Assembly: GCA_041398785.1 (NCBI GenBank)
Contig: JAWKUA010000006.1
Location: forward strand, 298,807-362,806
DNA from: Planctomycetaceae bacterium
GTDB lineage: Bacteria > Planctomycetota > Planctomycetia > Planctomycetales > Planctomycetaceae
DNA length: 64,000 nt
Direction of reading: 5' to 3'
The position numbers and the translations under genes are program-made. Positions 36,813 to 46,376 of this stretch are shown here, one piece after another (within the stretch, counting starts at the first letter, position 1; every line of letters starts with the position of its first letter). The notes beneath the pieces were generated by a model. The model was not told the DNA's origin. It did not search any database and saw only the letters and a program-made list of their open reading frames with translations.

Positions 36813-37928
36813 CTACTTCTGGTAGATCGGCAGGTAGTGATACTTCACGGACAGGCTCAGGACTGCCATTGACGTTGCGTAGACTCTTCCGGCGTTGCGT
36901 TCTTCGCCATTCGCCGCGTCCCATGAACCATCATCCGACTGCTTTTCCAGAAGCATCTGCTGCACAAGTTGCGCGGCGGTGTCGGCGTGATCTCCGCCTC
37001 GCTGATACATGCCCTGAGCGTAGTAGTACGTGCCATACATGCAGAAACGTTCTTCCCACTTCGGCGGATGTGCCAGCAGCCAGTCGGCGGCCCCGGCAAC
37101 CAGCGGTGAGTCGTATTCGCCGCAGACCTGCATCGCCAGCAGACCGGCAGCCGTCATCGTGTATGTGGGATTACGCTGGCCGGGTTCGTAACAAAACCCG
37201 CCGGCTTTATCGGCCGGCAGACCATTGCGATCCAGCGGCGAGGAATACGACCGCTTCAGGTATTCGACGGCGTCATGGATGGCACCTGCCGGAACGTCCA
37301 GCCCATCGTTCTTTGCGGATCGCAGAGCCATCAGTTGCCACACGGACGCCGACAGGTCCGAGTCGTCGGCGTCCGGAGTGTAGCGCCAGCCGCCGCGATC
37401 ATCGACGGGCTTGCGTTCCTTCTGCGAACTCAGGATCAGGTCGATTGCCTTCTGACATTTGTCGTGCAGCAGCCGATCCTGCTCATCACTGGTGCCCATC
37501 CCCAGCATTTCCGTCAGCATCAGCGTTGTGATGCCGTGGCCGTACATGCGCGATCCATCGCGCTGGCCGAAATAGCCCTGCTCATCCTGACGATCGTCCT
37601 GCAGCACAAAGTCCAGGGCTTTCTTCATGGCCTGCCCGCGCGCGTCCGGATCGGCCGGCTGAATGCCGACGCTGGCCATCGCCATGATCGACAGAGACGT
37701 CATCGTTGTGTCGTAACCCTTGTCCGTGATGGAGCCATTCTCCTTCTGCTGCTGCATCAGAAAACTGACGGCTTTGTCGACCGCCGGATCAACACCGTCC
37801 TTTTCGAATGCAGCAGCGGCAGACACGTCAACAGAACCTGCCTGATCCTGAGCAGGCGCAAAGTGAGCGCAGCAAATGACGACAAGCAGTGCCGGGATGA
37901 GTTTTGGAACGGCTTGCATCGGCATCAT
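36813..37928 (-). CDS. prenyltransferase/squalene-oxidase repeat-containing secreted protein
   Basis: A 371-residue protein starting MMPMQAVPKLIPALLVVICC at 37928 with a signal peptide ending near FAPAQ. The start overlaps the stop of the 1881-residue gene (TGATG) and GGAAGAG lies upstream. The body holds alpha/alpha-barrel repeats with QW-like blocks: DKAVSFLMQQQKENGSI, KALDFVLQDDRQDEQGYFG, GGWRYTPDADDSDLSASVWQ, AADWLLAHPPKWEER, LLEKQSDDGSWD. It is not a terpene cyclase in any usual sense; such repeats also occur in bacterial surface proteins. It is last in the MoxR operon, which suggests a role in the same envelope-associated system. Confidence 0.85.
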   Translation of the reverse strand: MMPMQAVPKLIPALLVVICCAHFAPAQDQAGSVDVSAAAAFEKDGVDPAVDKAVSFLMQQQKENGSITDKGYDTTMTSLSIMAMASVGIQPADPDARGQAMKKALDFVLQDDRQDEQGYFGQRDGSRMYGHGITTLMLTEMLGMGTSDEQDRLLHDKCQKAIDLILSSQKERKPVDDRGGWRYTPDADDSDLSASVWQLMALRSAKNDGLDVPAGAIHDAVEYLKRSYSSPLDRNGLPADKAGGFCYEPGQRNPTYTMTAAGLLAMQVCGEYDSPLVAGAADWLLAHPPKWEERFCMYGTYYYAQGMYQRGGDHADTAAQLVQQMLLEKQSDDGSWDAANGEERNAGRVYATSMAVLSLSVKYHYLPIYQK

Positions 37929-40900
37929 CACTGGCTCTTCCGCGATCGTTCGGCAAGGACTTTGAAGTACGTTTCGACGCTTTTGCGGTACTCCGCGGAG
38001 ACAGCTTCCCGACGACCACGGGTCAGGTCTTCGGCGGCCTGTTCGCGCAGCCGGCCCCACTCTTCCGATCTATCGCGATTCACAGGAACAACGACGAACG
38101 TTCCCGTGTCGCCGTCGTAAGCGGGAATGCCCTGCGGCTGGCGTCCCTGATTTCGACTTGCAAACGCCGACTGTTTCCGATCGCGCGCGCGAGCCGATGC
38201 GATCTGCCGTTGCTGAGCCTGCATTTCCCGACTGAGTCCCGACATCGCGCTTGACTGACTCGATTGCGCGGACTGCTGCCGGTCAAGTGAATCCAGTGCC
38301 TGAGCCAGTTGCCGGCCGGCGGCCGCCTGCTGCGGCGTAAACGACGGCGGCGCCTGCGACGCGGCGGAATCCGGCGACGGTGCCTGGTCGCTGCCTGCCG
38401 TTTCACCGGCGGACGCGTCACCGACGGACGCGTCACCCGGCTGCGACTGCGCGAGCGCAGCGGCATTCGCGGCCTGCTGCATCGGCGTCAGGATCTGCGT
38501 CAGGGCGTCGGCCTGTTCGGAAATGGCCTGTTCGGAAACCGCCAGTTTCTCATTCGCGGCCAGTGCCGGCAGATTGTCGGATTGCCGGTCAGGCTGCGAC
38601 GGATCGGGCGCCGTCTGTTCGGCGGCCTGCAGTTGCAAAGTCGCCTGTGTGGCTTCGTTGTCGGCGACGCGATCGACATTCCGGGCCGCCCGGCTGAGTG
38701 CTTCCGCCGCAACAGCGTTTTCCAGCCGGCGTTCGTGCCGCGCCGCGCGATTGACATCATCGGCGACCTGACTCGTGTCCTGCGTCACGCGTTCCTGCTG
38801 AGCCACCGCTTGTTGCAACTGCCCCTGCGCGGGAGTCATCTCGCTGCCGAATTCGGCGCGTTCTGCAATCTGCCGCGCCTGTTCGGCAAGCTGGTCCGCG
38901 GCGGTGATCGCCTGATCGGCGTAGTCTTCCGCGGCCTGGGCAGCCGGGTTGCTGTCATCCAGCGACGGCAGCGGAATCTGATCAAGCTGACTTCGATCCT
39001 TCCGTTCGGCGACGGTTCGCTGCGCCGCGACTTCGGCCCGGACGATCGCCTGCTCCAGCTTCTGCTCAGCGTCCGCCAGGCGAGCTTCCGCCTGCTCGAC
39101 CTGCCGCCTGCGATTGTCGTCATCAGGTTTCTGGTTCAGTTGTTCTTTCGCCTGTTGAACCTGCTGATCGCGATTGTTGACGTTGTTCCGGAAGTTCTGA
39201 ACCTGCTGTTCGGCCTGCCGTTCCTGATTTTCCCGATGACGAATGAGGTTGTCGGCTTCTCGTTTTCGCTGTTCCAGAAACCGGCCGCGCTGATCTTCCT
39301 GCGACTTCTTTGCATTCTGACGAGCCTTGTCGTCGGCGTGAATCTCCTGGCCCTTCGCGGCGGCGGAACCCTGCCGGCCGGACTTGAGCTGCTGCGATGC
39401 ATCAAAGATCGCTCGCTGCGCTTCCTGCAGCTTGCTTGCGAGATCGGCAAGCAACTCGCCTTCGTTTGCGCTGTTGGCAGCCTGAGCGGCTTCGTTGAGT
39501 CTGCGCTGAGCTTCGGAAAACTGCCGTTGAGCTTCGGGCGTTTTTGCCTGAGACGCCGACCAGTGCGCATGGGAGGTCTGGTGTCGCGCCAGTTCCGCGG
39601 CGTCACGTCCCAGTTCGCGAAGATCTTCGGCCAGTTGCTGCTTCTTCGCCTGAAACTCTTCGTGCGAGCGTTCATTCGCTCGCTGAATCTCCTGGTCGCG
39701 CTGCGCCGCGTCCTGCAGAGCACTGCGGGCTTCCTGAATCGTGTTCCGGGAAATCTCCGACAGCGCATGCTGCATTGCCGGATTCTGCTGAAGCTCGGCC
39801 TCCAGTTCGGCCATGCGATCCTTCGGGCTCCGCTGACCGTCGCGAGCCAGTTGTTCAACCGGGTCGAACTTCTGATCCATTTGCCGGGCGATCCCGAGTT
39901 CCTGTTCATGCCGCCGCAGCTCCGCGCGGGTTTCGGCGATGTTTTGCCCCTGGCGCATGTGGTCGAAATGTTCGGCAACCAGTTCCAGTGCCTGAGCCGT
40001 CTGTTCCTGCTGTTCGGCGGCCGTCGACAGCTCATTGGCCTGCTGTTCAGGAACCGGCGTCTGCTGCGCCGCCTGCATCGCCGCGTTCATGCGTTCGGCG
40101 GGCGGCTGAACGAAGGCGATGCTGTCGTCGGCGTCCCGCGCCCGTTCGCGCTGATCGGAATCCTGCAGATCCTGTTGGTTGGCATCTTCAACAAGCGCTT
40201 CGAACAGGTCGTCGAGCTGGACATTGATGCGATCCTGTTCCCGCTGCAGCGCCGGCAGATCCGTGTGTTGATCCGGCGGCGATCGGTCTGCCGCGGGATC
40301 GGCGGCTTCTGCGGCGGCGATCGTTTGCTGTTCCAGATCCCGAACCTGCCCGGCAAGCTGCTGGGCCATTTCCGGAATCGTCGGAGCGTACTTCGCGATC
40401 ACCGCGCGAGCTTCCGCCAGGATCGGCTGCAGTTCGTCGTTCAGCGGCTGCAGTCTGTCACGCAGGTCAATCAGGTCAGAACCAGCGGAAACGATCTCGT
40501 CGAACGTCCACCGCCGCTGACCGATGCGGCGTCCGATTTCATGCACGGGAGGCGACCAGCGAACCTGATCGATGCGACCCATCAGTTCGTTGTTGATCCC
40601 CGCCGCGCGCAGGTGATTCACGGCTTCATCCAGGTTCTTCTGAATCGTGTCCCACTGGCGCGGATGATCGGTGCGTCCCGTGATTTCCTGCGACTGCCAG
40701 CGTTCGAGCGGAATCAGAGTATCCAGACAGGAAATCACATCGGCGAAATCATGCCCCGCTTCCAGGACGCGATACGCCGGTGCGATTTCCTTCAGAGCTT
40801 CCGGTACGCTGACGACTCCGGGATTTGCGAAGTCTCCGGATTCGTTGGCGCGGAACTGATTCAGCAGCGATGTCACCGCTCGGCTGGTCAGACCTGCGTC

Positions 40901-43573
40901 CGCCGCAAACTGAGCATCCGCGTCAATGCGGCACTGTGTCAGGTCACGTCGAATCCGAAGCTGTTCCAGACTCTGCCGGTGCTGCCGGTCGATCTCCGCG
41001 GCATACCGCAGAACCTGCCGCGTAAGTTCCGTCGCCTGTTCGGAATCCGAAGCCACCGCCGCGGCATCGCGCAACCGAAGTTCTTCCCGTGCGGCATCCG
41101 CGACCTGTGACAGAGGCTCGAAAAGACTTCCGGACCGGACATCAAACTCCCGCCGCGCCTGAGTCAGCCGGCCGGGCAGACCACCATCCATCTCAACGAT
41201 TCGCTGGCGCTGTTCCAGTTCGGTCAGCAGACCTCTGGCGGCCTGCTGAAGTTCCTGCAGCCGGTCTTCGGATTCCATCGCTCCGTCAAGCCTGTCGCGC
41301 TGCTGGTGGCACCAATCGAGCAGTTGGCTGACCTGATTTCGCATGTGGTCCGGCAGACGGTCGCGCTGGTCTTCCAGCAGTCGCTCCACGGCCAGCAGGT
41401 GGCTGCGGACCAGCGTTTCCTGGCGCAGCAGCCGTGGCCAGGTCTGTGTCGAGCTTTCCACGACCAGCCGCTGCCGGCGCATCAGCGCATCAAAGTCGAA
41501 CGCGGCGGCGGCCACGATGTTGTGCGAAATGAGCTGCTGGAAATGAATGGCGGCCGTCTTTGCATCGTCCGCCGATCGTTCAAACGCCTGCTGCAACTGG
41601 TTGAGATCCGCCTGCATCTGATCCGCGTCTTTAGCGTGCTGCATCGACTGCAGAATTGCCAGCGGCCGGCTGGCATGTTCCTGCCTCATCCGGGCGATCA
41701 GGGAACCGGCAAGATAGAGTTCCAGAGCGTCGGCACCCGCGGGCATCGAACGCGTGACGGCGGGAATCCGGTCCAGCAGGTCGCCGGCGGCGTCACGAAG
41801 TCTGTTCGAAAGTCCGGCCAGCGTGGTTCGATCCAGAGCCCGCGATTCTTCCGACTGGTCCGGGGAATCCCGCAGCCGGGCGATGATTTCCAGTGCCGCG
41901 GAGTTCTGCTGTTCGGCAATCGTCGCCAACTGCACGAAGTGATCGTACACAGCGGCTTTCGTTTCCATGACGGCATGGCGATCCGGATCAAACTCCGGCG
42001 CGGAAACAACGATTCGCAGCGGCACGGATTCCCCGCGATTGCCCTGACGGTCCGTTGCCACCAGCCGCGTTGAAACCTGGTCGCCAGTATTCAGGCTCAG
42101 CTTCAGAAGATCCCAGTTCCACGCCGAATCGACACGGTAGACGGCTCGTTCGCGCCCTGCGGAATCGGCACGTGTGTCGTCGTCATTGCGGTCGCTGTCG
42201 GCCGACGTGACGACCAGCGGAATGACCTGCCATTCGCGGCCGTTGACCGAAATTTCCTGGTCGAGCCGTTCCAGCGGCAGGTCGTCTTCTGCCATTCCGC
42301 GCAGGGCCAGAATGTCGTTCGGCGGCAGCAGCAGGTTCATTTCAGTCTGATCGACGAAACCAGCCCGCGGGATCAGGTCCGGAATCGGGCGAATCTCGTA
42401 ACGCGGCGCAAACACGTTCTCGAAACCCGTTTCGGCGGACACCAGCCGCACTCGGTAAATCCCCGGATCATTCACCGGCACGGTGGCGCTCCAGCGACTG
42501 TCGTCGACCTGCTGCAGAGGAATGATGGTCACATCGTCGCCGAATTTCGCGCCGTCGATCCGCAGTTCCGCCGCCGACACCGCCTGGTCGAGTTCCAGCG
42601 TCAGGTCTGTCAGCGTTCCTGTCAATGCCACGATGTCGCCGGCGTCTTCGGTGACGGACGTTGTCGGCAGGCCGGAGTATTCAGGAAAACGATAAGTCTT
42701 CTGAAACGCAACAACGCGCGGCCGGTTCTTTGCGCGAATCGTGTGGCGCATCGTGATCGCGTCACCGGCCAGGATGCGATATTCGGTGTCGGCCGTGACA
42801 TGCAGGTTTGCGGCGAATTCGGTTTCAGTCCGGGCGCGCATCGCCTGACGCACGGAAGACCCGTCGTTCGAAAACACTTCCAGCGTGACGTCTTCAACGG
42901 TTCCGCCGGAAACTTCAACAACGACCGCCACGGTTTCGTCAGTCGCGACGGTCAGCGAAGTCGGCGTCGGCTGCCGAATGTTGACATGGATTCGCGACAC
43001 ACGTTCGATGTTGGCACCGGGCAGCAACGCGCGAACGGCCAGAATTCGAAACCGCGAATCGGAACCGCTGAGCAAAACACCGACGCCAGCCGCCAGAACC
43101 AGTGCCGCGAGCAGCCACCTGGACAGCAGCCGAACAGGCAGAATTCCGGGAACTCGCACACCGGACATCTGTTCCGCCACTCTGCCCTGCAGCAGACTTC
43201 GAAACACAGGTGAGTCGTGGATGTCAGCCGGATCGTCGGCAGCAAGCTCAACGGCCGAAAGCAGATTCTCTCGAAGTTCCGGCGCCGCGACTTCGACGTG
43301 AGCCGCGATTTCGCGTTCGGCGGGCGATCGAACGAGTCTTCGCAGGCTTGTCAGCCAGACCGCGCCGGCCGTCGCAGCATAAGCCGCAATGCTGAGTCCC
43401 CAGCGAACCTGATCGCTGAGCACCCAATACCAATCCGCGACGGCAACGACCGCCATCCCGGCCAGGAACGCAACGATCGCGGTGCAGAAGCCTCTCACCA
43501 GAAGCAGGTGAAGTCGGCGACGGCCGATGCGCTGCAGCTTGTCGGCAACGGTCGGGTCCAGTCGGATGCTCAT
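37928..43573 (-). CDS. giant DUF4175-like membrane protein with long coiled coil
   Basis: An 1881-residue protein. The N-terminus has two membrane helices (about residues 22-75) and a third around 150-172 (RWLLAALVLAAGVGVLLSGS). A periplasm-like beta-rich region follows to about residue 520, with pairs of Ig/CARDB-like strands (TPTSLTVATDETVAVVVEVS, PGIYRVRLVSAETG). From about 560 to the end it is almost entirely helical, very rich in Gln, Ala, Glu and Arg, with heptad-like patterns and few hydrophobics. This resembles DUF4175 proteins found beside MoxR/BatA genes. It is intact over 5.6 kb, starts 16 bp after the preceding gene and overlaps the next by one base. No enzymatic motif was seen; a scaffold is likely. 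Confidence 0.85.
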   Translation of the reverse strand: MSIRLDPTVADKLQRIGRRRLHLLLVRGFCTAIVAFLAGMAVVAVADWYWVLSDQVRWGLSIAAYAATAGAVWLTSLRRLVRSPAEREIAAHVEVAAPELRENLLSAVELAADDPADIHDSPVFRSLLQGRVAEQMSGVRVPGILPVRLLSRWLLAALVLAAGVGVLLSGSDSRFRILAVRALLPGANIERVSRIHVNIRQPTPTSLTVATDETVAVVVEVSGGTVEDVTLEVFSNDGSSVRQAMRARTETEFAANLHVTADTEYRILAGDAITMRHTIRAKNRPRVVAFQKTYRFPEYSGLPTTSVTEDAGDIVALTGTLTDLTLELDQAVSAAELRIDGAKFGDDVTIIPLQQVDDSRWSATVPVNDPGIYRVRLVSAETGFENVFAPRYEIRPIPDLIPRAGFVDQTEMNLLLPPNDILALRGMAEDDLPLERLDQEISVNGREWQVIPLVVTSADSDRNDDDTRADSAGRERAVYRVDSAWNWDLLKLSLNTGDQVSTRLVATDRQGNRGESVPLRIVVSAPEFDPDRHAVMETKAAVYDHFVQLATIAEQQNSAALEIIARLRDSPDQSEESRALDRTTLAGLSNRLRDAAGDLLDRIPAVTRSMPAGADALELYLAGSLIARMRQEHASRPLAILQSMQHAKDADQMQADLNQLQQAFERSADDAKTAAIHFQQLISHNIVAAAAFDFDALMRRQRLVVESSTQTWPRLLRQETLVRSHLLAVERLLEDQRDRLPDHMRNQVSQLLDWCHQQRDRLDGAMESEDRLQELQQAARGLLTELEQRQRIVEMDGGLPGRLTQARREFDVRSGSLFEPLSQVADAAREELRLRDAAAVASDSEQATELTRQVLRYAAEIDRQHRQSLEQLRIRRDLTQCRIDADAQFAADAGLTSRAVTSLLNQFRANESGDFANPGVVSVPEALKEIAPAYRVLEAGHDFADVISCLDTLIPLERWQSQEITGRTDHPRQWDTIQKNLDEAVNHLRAAGINNELMGRIDQVRWSPPVHEIGRRIGQRRWTFDEIVSAGSDLIDLRDRLQPLNDELQPILAEARAVIAKYAPTIPEMAQQLAGQVRDLEQQTIAAAEAADPAADRSPPDQHTDLPALQREQDRINVQLDDLFEALVEDANQQDLQDSDQRERARDADDSIAFVQPPAERMNAAMQAAQQTPVPEQQANELSTAAEQQEQTAQALELVAEHFDHMRQGQNIAETRAELRRHEQELGIARQMDQKFDPVEQLARDGQRSPKDRMAELEAELQQNPAMQHALSEISRNTIQEARSALQDAAQRDQEIQRANERSHEEFQAKKQQLAEDLRELGRDAAELARHQTSHAHWSASQAKTPEAQRQFSEAQRRLNEAAQAANSANEGELLADLASKLQEAQRAIFDASQQLKSGRQGSAAAKGQEIHADDKARQNAKKSQEDQRGRFLEQRKREADNLIRHRENQERQAEQQVQNFRNNVNNRDQQVQQAKEQLNQKPDDDNRRRQVEQAEARLADAEQKLEQAIVRAEVAAQRTVAERKDRSQLDQIPLPSLDDSNPAAQAAEDYADQAITAADQLAEQARQIAERAEFGSEMTPAQGQLQQAVAQQERVTQDTSQVADDVNRAARHERRLENAVAAEALSRAARNVDRVADNEATQATLQLQAAEQTAPDPSQPDRQSDNLPALAANEKLAVSEQAISEQADALTQILTPMQQAANAAALAQSQPGDASVGDASAGETAGSDQAPSPDSAASQAPPSFTPQQAAAGRQLAQALDSLDRQQSAQSSQSSAMSGLSREMQAQQRQIASARARDRKQSAFASRNQGRQPQGIPAYDGDTGTFVVVPVNRDRSEEWGRLREQAAEDLTRGRREAVSAEYRKSVETYFKVLAERSRKSQ

Positions 43574-43589
43574 GAAAAAGCCTCACGCA

Positions 43590-46376
43590 CTACAACAGCC
43601 CCGCGCGCTTGCGCAGGAACCATTCCAGTGAAAGCAGAATAACAATCGCCGCAAACCACCAATAGCTTTGCCACAGAGCGGTGTCCGATTCCACGATGTG
43701 GCCGCTGCTGAACGGACGCAGCAGGTCCGGCAACTGATCGGCCTGTTCCTCGCGCAGAAAGACGCCGCCGGATGCGTCCGCCAGTTGCCGCAGCAGCGGT
43801 TCGTTGCAGGCAGTTTCGTTCCGTTCTCCGGTTTCCGGCGGCAGCACCACAAACTGCGCGCGAGCCTTCAGCGCCTGTTCGGTGAATCCGGACGCCCTCA
43901 CGGACACTTCGTAGTCGCCTTCCGACAGCGCTCCCGAACGTCCGCGGTAAAGCCCGGGAACATCGGGGTCGGGAGTCAGTCCGGCGGATTCGACAACGCG
44001 ACCGTCCTTCCACACCAGCGCGTCCACGGTCGCGGCGACGACCGGCTTTCCGTCGACGCCAGTCAGCCGGACGCGAATGTCAGCGGAGTCACCGTTCGAA
44101 TAACTCACGGCCCCGGCATCAATCGCCGCGTACTCATCACTGGAAGCGAAGGGCCGCGGCATCACTAAGGTCGCAAGCTGATTCCAGATCCGCTGGTGGT
44201 ACGTGTCGGCCGCCCGATAGCGCCATCGCCAGGTTTCGTCGAACGCCAGATACAGAACTCGCCCCGCGCCGATGCGCTGTGTCACGATCGCCGGAGTCGC
44301 GCTTCCGTGGATTACAGCTTCGGCCAGCACTTCGGCTCCTGGTTGAGCCGACACACTGGCGATCACGTGCGGCGGCGGCAACTGCGCCCAGAATTCCCGA
44401 TTGGCCGCGTCGTCCGTTTCGACGGACAGCGCAGGTTCCCGGGCTCCCTGATCCGTCAGCCGCAGTTGTTCAGGCATTGCTGACGACGGTTCCGGAAGCC
44501 ACTCAACAGGCAGCAGCGGCGCCAGTGTCCGGTCCGCGAACGCCGCCAACTGTTTCCGCTGACCATCGACAAACACAACACCGCCGCCGCGCAGTTCGAC
44601 GAATTCGCGAAGCCACTGCAGTTCGTGTTCGGCAAACGCTTCGGCAGGAACTTCGCCGAAGATGATCAGATCGTAATCGAACAAGGCGTCGCGGGATTCC
44701 GGAAACATGTCGTTCCCGTCCCCGCGCGGCAGCGTTGCGGCACCGCCGGATTCGGTAATGATCGCGTCGACGTCCCACTGACTGTCTCGATCAAACACAT
44801 TCCGCAGGTAGCGAGTTTCCCAGCGAGATCGGCCGTCGAGGATCAGCATCCGGTGATTCTCCGTAATCGCGGCGAATCGCAGCGTGCGCTGGTTGTTGCC
44901 CGAGTCGGCCTCATCCTGCAGCGGTCTGATCGACGCGGTCATCGCCAGCGGAAGTGAATGCTGCCGGACCTCGCCGGCCAGTCGGTCACTGAGCCGCTGC
45001 ACGATTTCCTCAATGCCGAATTCAAAGGCGATGCGTCGCTCGCCACTGCCATCCGTCAGCAGTTGCTGCTCCCACAGGACGTCACCGTCGTGTTCAATCT
45101 GCACGACTGTCGGCTGCCCGGCGGGCATTCGATCCTGAATGATGATCGACCCGCGGACACGATCCTTTCGGAAAACCAGTTGAGGATGTTCCAGCCCCGT
45201 GACGGACAAGTCCGGAGCCGCCACATCCGCGCCCATCGCGACGGGAAAGAAGGCGATGCCCTGGCCGCCGAGAATGCGAGCCGTGGGCAGTGGTGACGGA
45301 CCGGCGTTGTGCTGTCCGTCAGTAAGCAGCACTACCGCCGTCGTGCGTCCGGCGAATTCGACAGCGCCGCCATCATTGCCGACCGAAGATCTGCTGACGG
45401 ATGATGTCTGCGTTGCCGTAATGCCGCTGATCAGATCCGAGACGGGCGCATCTGCGGTCTCGGAGAATTCGCGCGGCACTTCAGCGGTAATCTGACTATC
45501 CAGCATCAGAACCGCCTGCTGATTGTGCAGCGCGAAAACTTCCACGTTGTGAAACCGCTTCAGGTTGTCAAACAAAGCTTTGGAGCCTTCCAACAGCAGT
45601 TGTTCGCATCGTCGCCAGCGAGTTGTTTCGTCCGCCATCGCCAGCGCCGCTTTCACGGATGCATCGCCGGAATCAACCAGGTTTCGAACTTCCCTGCGAA
45701 ACGTCTGTCGGATGCGGTCTTCGACCGACCGAGTGGTTTCACACGCCGCCAGAAGCTGTGCCATGTCGGCCTCGGTGGCGTTCTGATTGGCTGGACGCAC
45801 GATCGCCTGAAGCAGGCTGATCGATTGCATTCCATTGGACTCATCGTCCGCCGAATCGTGCTGTTCCGATTCCGGAAATTCGTTAGCGACTTCGGTCGCG
45901 GAATTGAGGACTTCCAGCAGATCGTCACGCAGCTTCATGATGTCGTCGGCGGAAACTTGTTCGGCCCGGAGTTCCAACAGCGTTCGTTCGCGAACGTCGT
46001 GAATCTGGTTCGCGAGCTGATGCAGGCGGGAATCAATGCGGCCTCGCTCCAGCCAGCCGTGCGACTGCGCGATCAGCAGCTTTCGCTCATCGGTCAGGTG
46101 ACGGTCAACAAGGTCCATGCTCTGCGACGCGTCAACGTAGATCTTCACGCGGCCGGGTTCTCCGATGACCTTTCGATGATGCAGCACGGGACCCGTCAGC
46201 AGCAGCAGCGCCAGAACAAAGGCCAGCGACCTGAGCGCGGGCAGCAGCCATCGAAGGTTCGCCGGCAGATCGAAGCTTTCCCGACGGTAATATCGCCACG
46301 ACAGTCCGGCGGCCAGCGCAGCCAGCAGCAGCCCGATCCAGACCGGCACGTCTCCGACAAATCGCAGGCTCGTCAT
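43590..46376 (-). CDS. VWA-like / glutamine amidotransferase-like membrane protein (BatA-associated)
   Basis: A 928-residue membrane protein. Two N-terminal helices (about residues 10-28 and 45-63) come first, then a von Willebrand A-like start VKIYVDASQSMDLVDRH with DASQS at 82-86, though the domain is interrupted by a helical insert (about 90-300). A class I glutamine-amidotransferase-like/DUF region follows around 515-640 (HRMLILDGRSRWETRYLRNV, DYDLIIFGEVPAE). A carboxy-terminal helix WWFAAIVILLSLEWFLRKRA anchors the end. The start overlaps the stop of the BatA-like gene (ATGA). This protein type regularly accompanies MoxR-DUF58-BatA genes in planctomycetes. No catalytic Cys of an amidotransferase was identified. 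Confidence 0.85.
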   Translation of the reverse strand: MTSLRFVGDVPVWIGLLLAALAAGLSWRYYRRESFDLPANLRWLLPALRSLAFVLALLLLTGPVLHHRKVIGEPGRVKIYVDASQSMDLVDRHLTDERKLLIAQSHGWLERGRIDSRLHQLANQIHDVRERTLLELRAEQVSADDIMKLRDDLLEVLNSATEVANEFPESEQHDSADDESNGMQSISLLQAIVRPANQNATEADMAQLLAACETTRSVEDRIRQTFRREVRNLVDSGDASVKAALAMADETTRWRRCEQLLLEGSKALFDNLKRFHNVEVFALHNQQAVLMLDSQITAEVPREFSETADAPVSDLISGITATQTSSVSRSSVGNDGGAVEFAGRTTAVVLLTDGQHNAGPSPLPTARILGGQGIAFFPVAMGADVAAPDLSVTGLEHPQLVFRKDRVRGSIIIQDRMPAGQPTVVQIEHDGDVLWEQQLLTDGSGERRIAFEFGIEEIVQRLSDRLAGEVRQHSLPLAMTASIRPLQDEADSGNNQRTLRFAAITENHRMLILDGRSRWETRYLRNVFDRDSQWDVDAIITESGGAATLPRGDGNDMFPESRDALFDYDLIIFGEVPAEAFAEHELQWLREFVELRGGGVVFVDGQRKQLAAFADRTLAPLLPVEWLPEPSSAMPEQLRLTDQGAREPALSVETDDAANREFWAQLPPPHVIASVSAQPGAEVLAEAVIHGSATPAIVTQRIGAGRVLYLAFDETWRWRYRAADTYHQRIWNQLATLVMPRPFASSDEYAAIDAGAVSYSNGDSADIRVRLTGVDGKPVVAATVDALVWKDGRVVESAGLTPDPDVPGLYRGRSGALSEGDYEVSVRASGFTEQALKARAQFVVLPPETGERNETACNEPLLRQLADASGGVFLREEQADQLPDLLRPFSSGHIVESDTALWQSYWWFAAIVILLSLEWFLRKRAGLL

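Noticed and set aside
38309..41110. A 933-codon open frame opposite the giant coiled-coil gene
   Set aside because: It is a shadow of the Gln/Ala/Glu-rich coding strand; its composition (Arg, Leu, Phe-rich) fits no family and it has no ribosome-binding site or signal.
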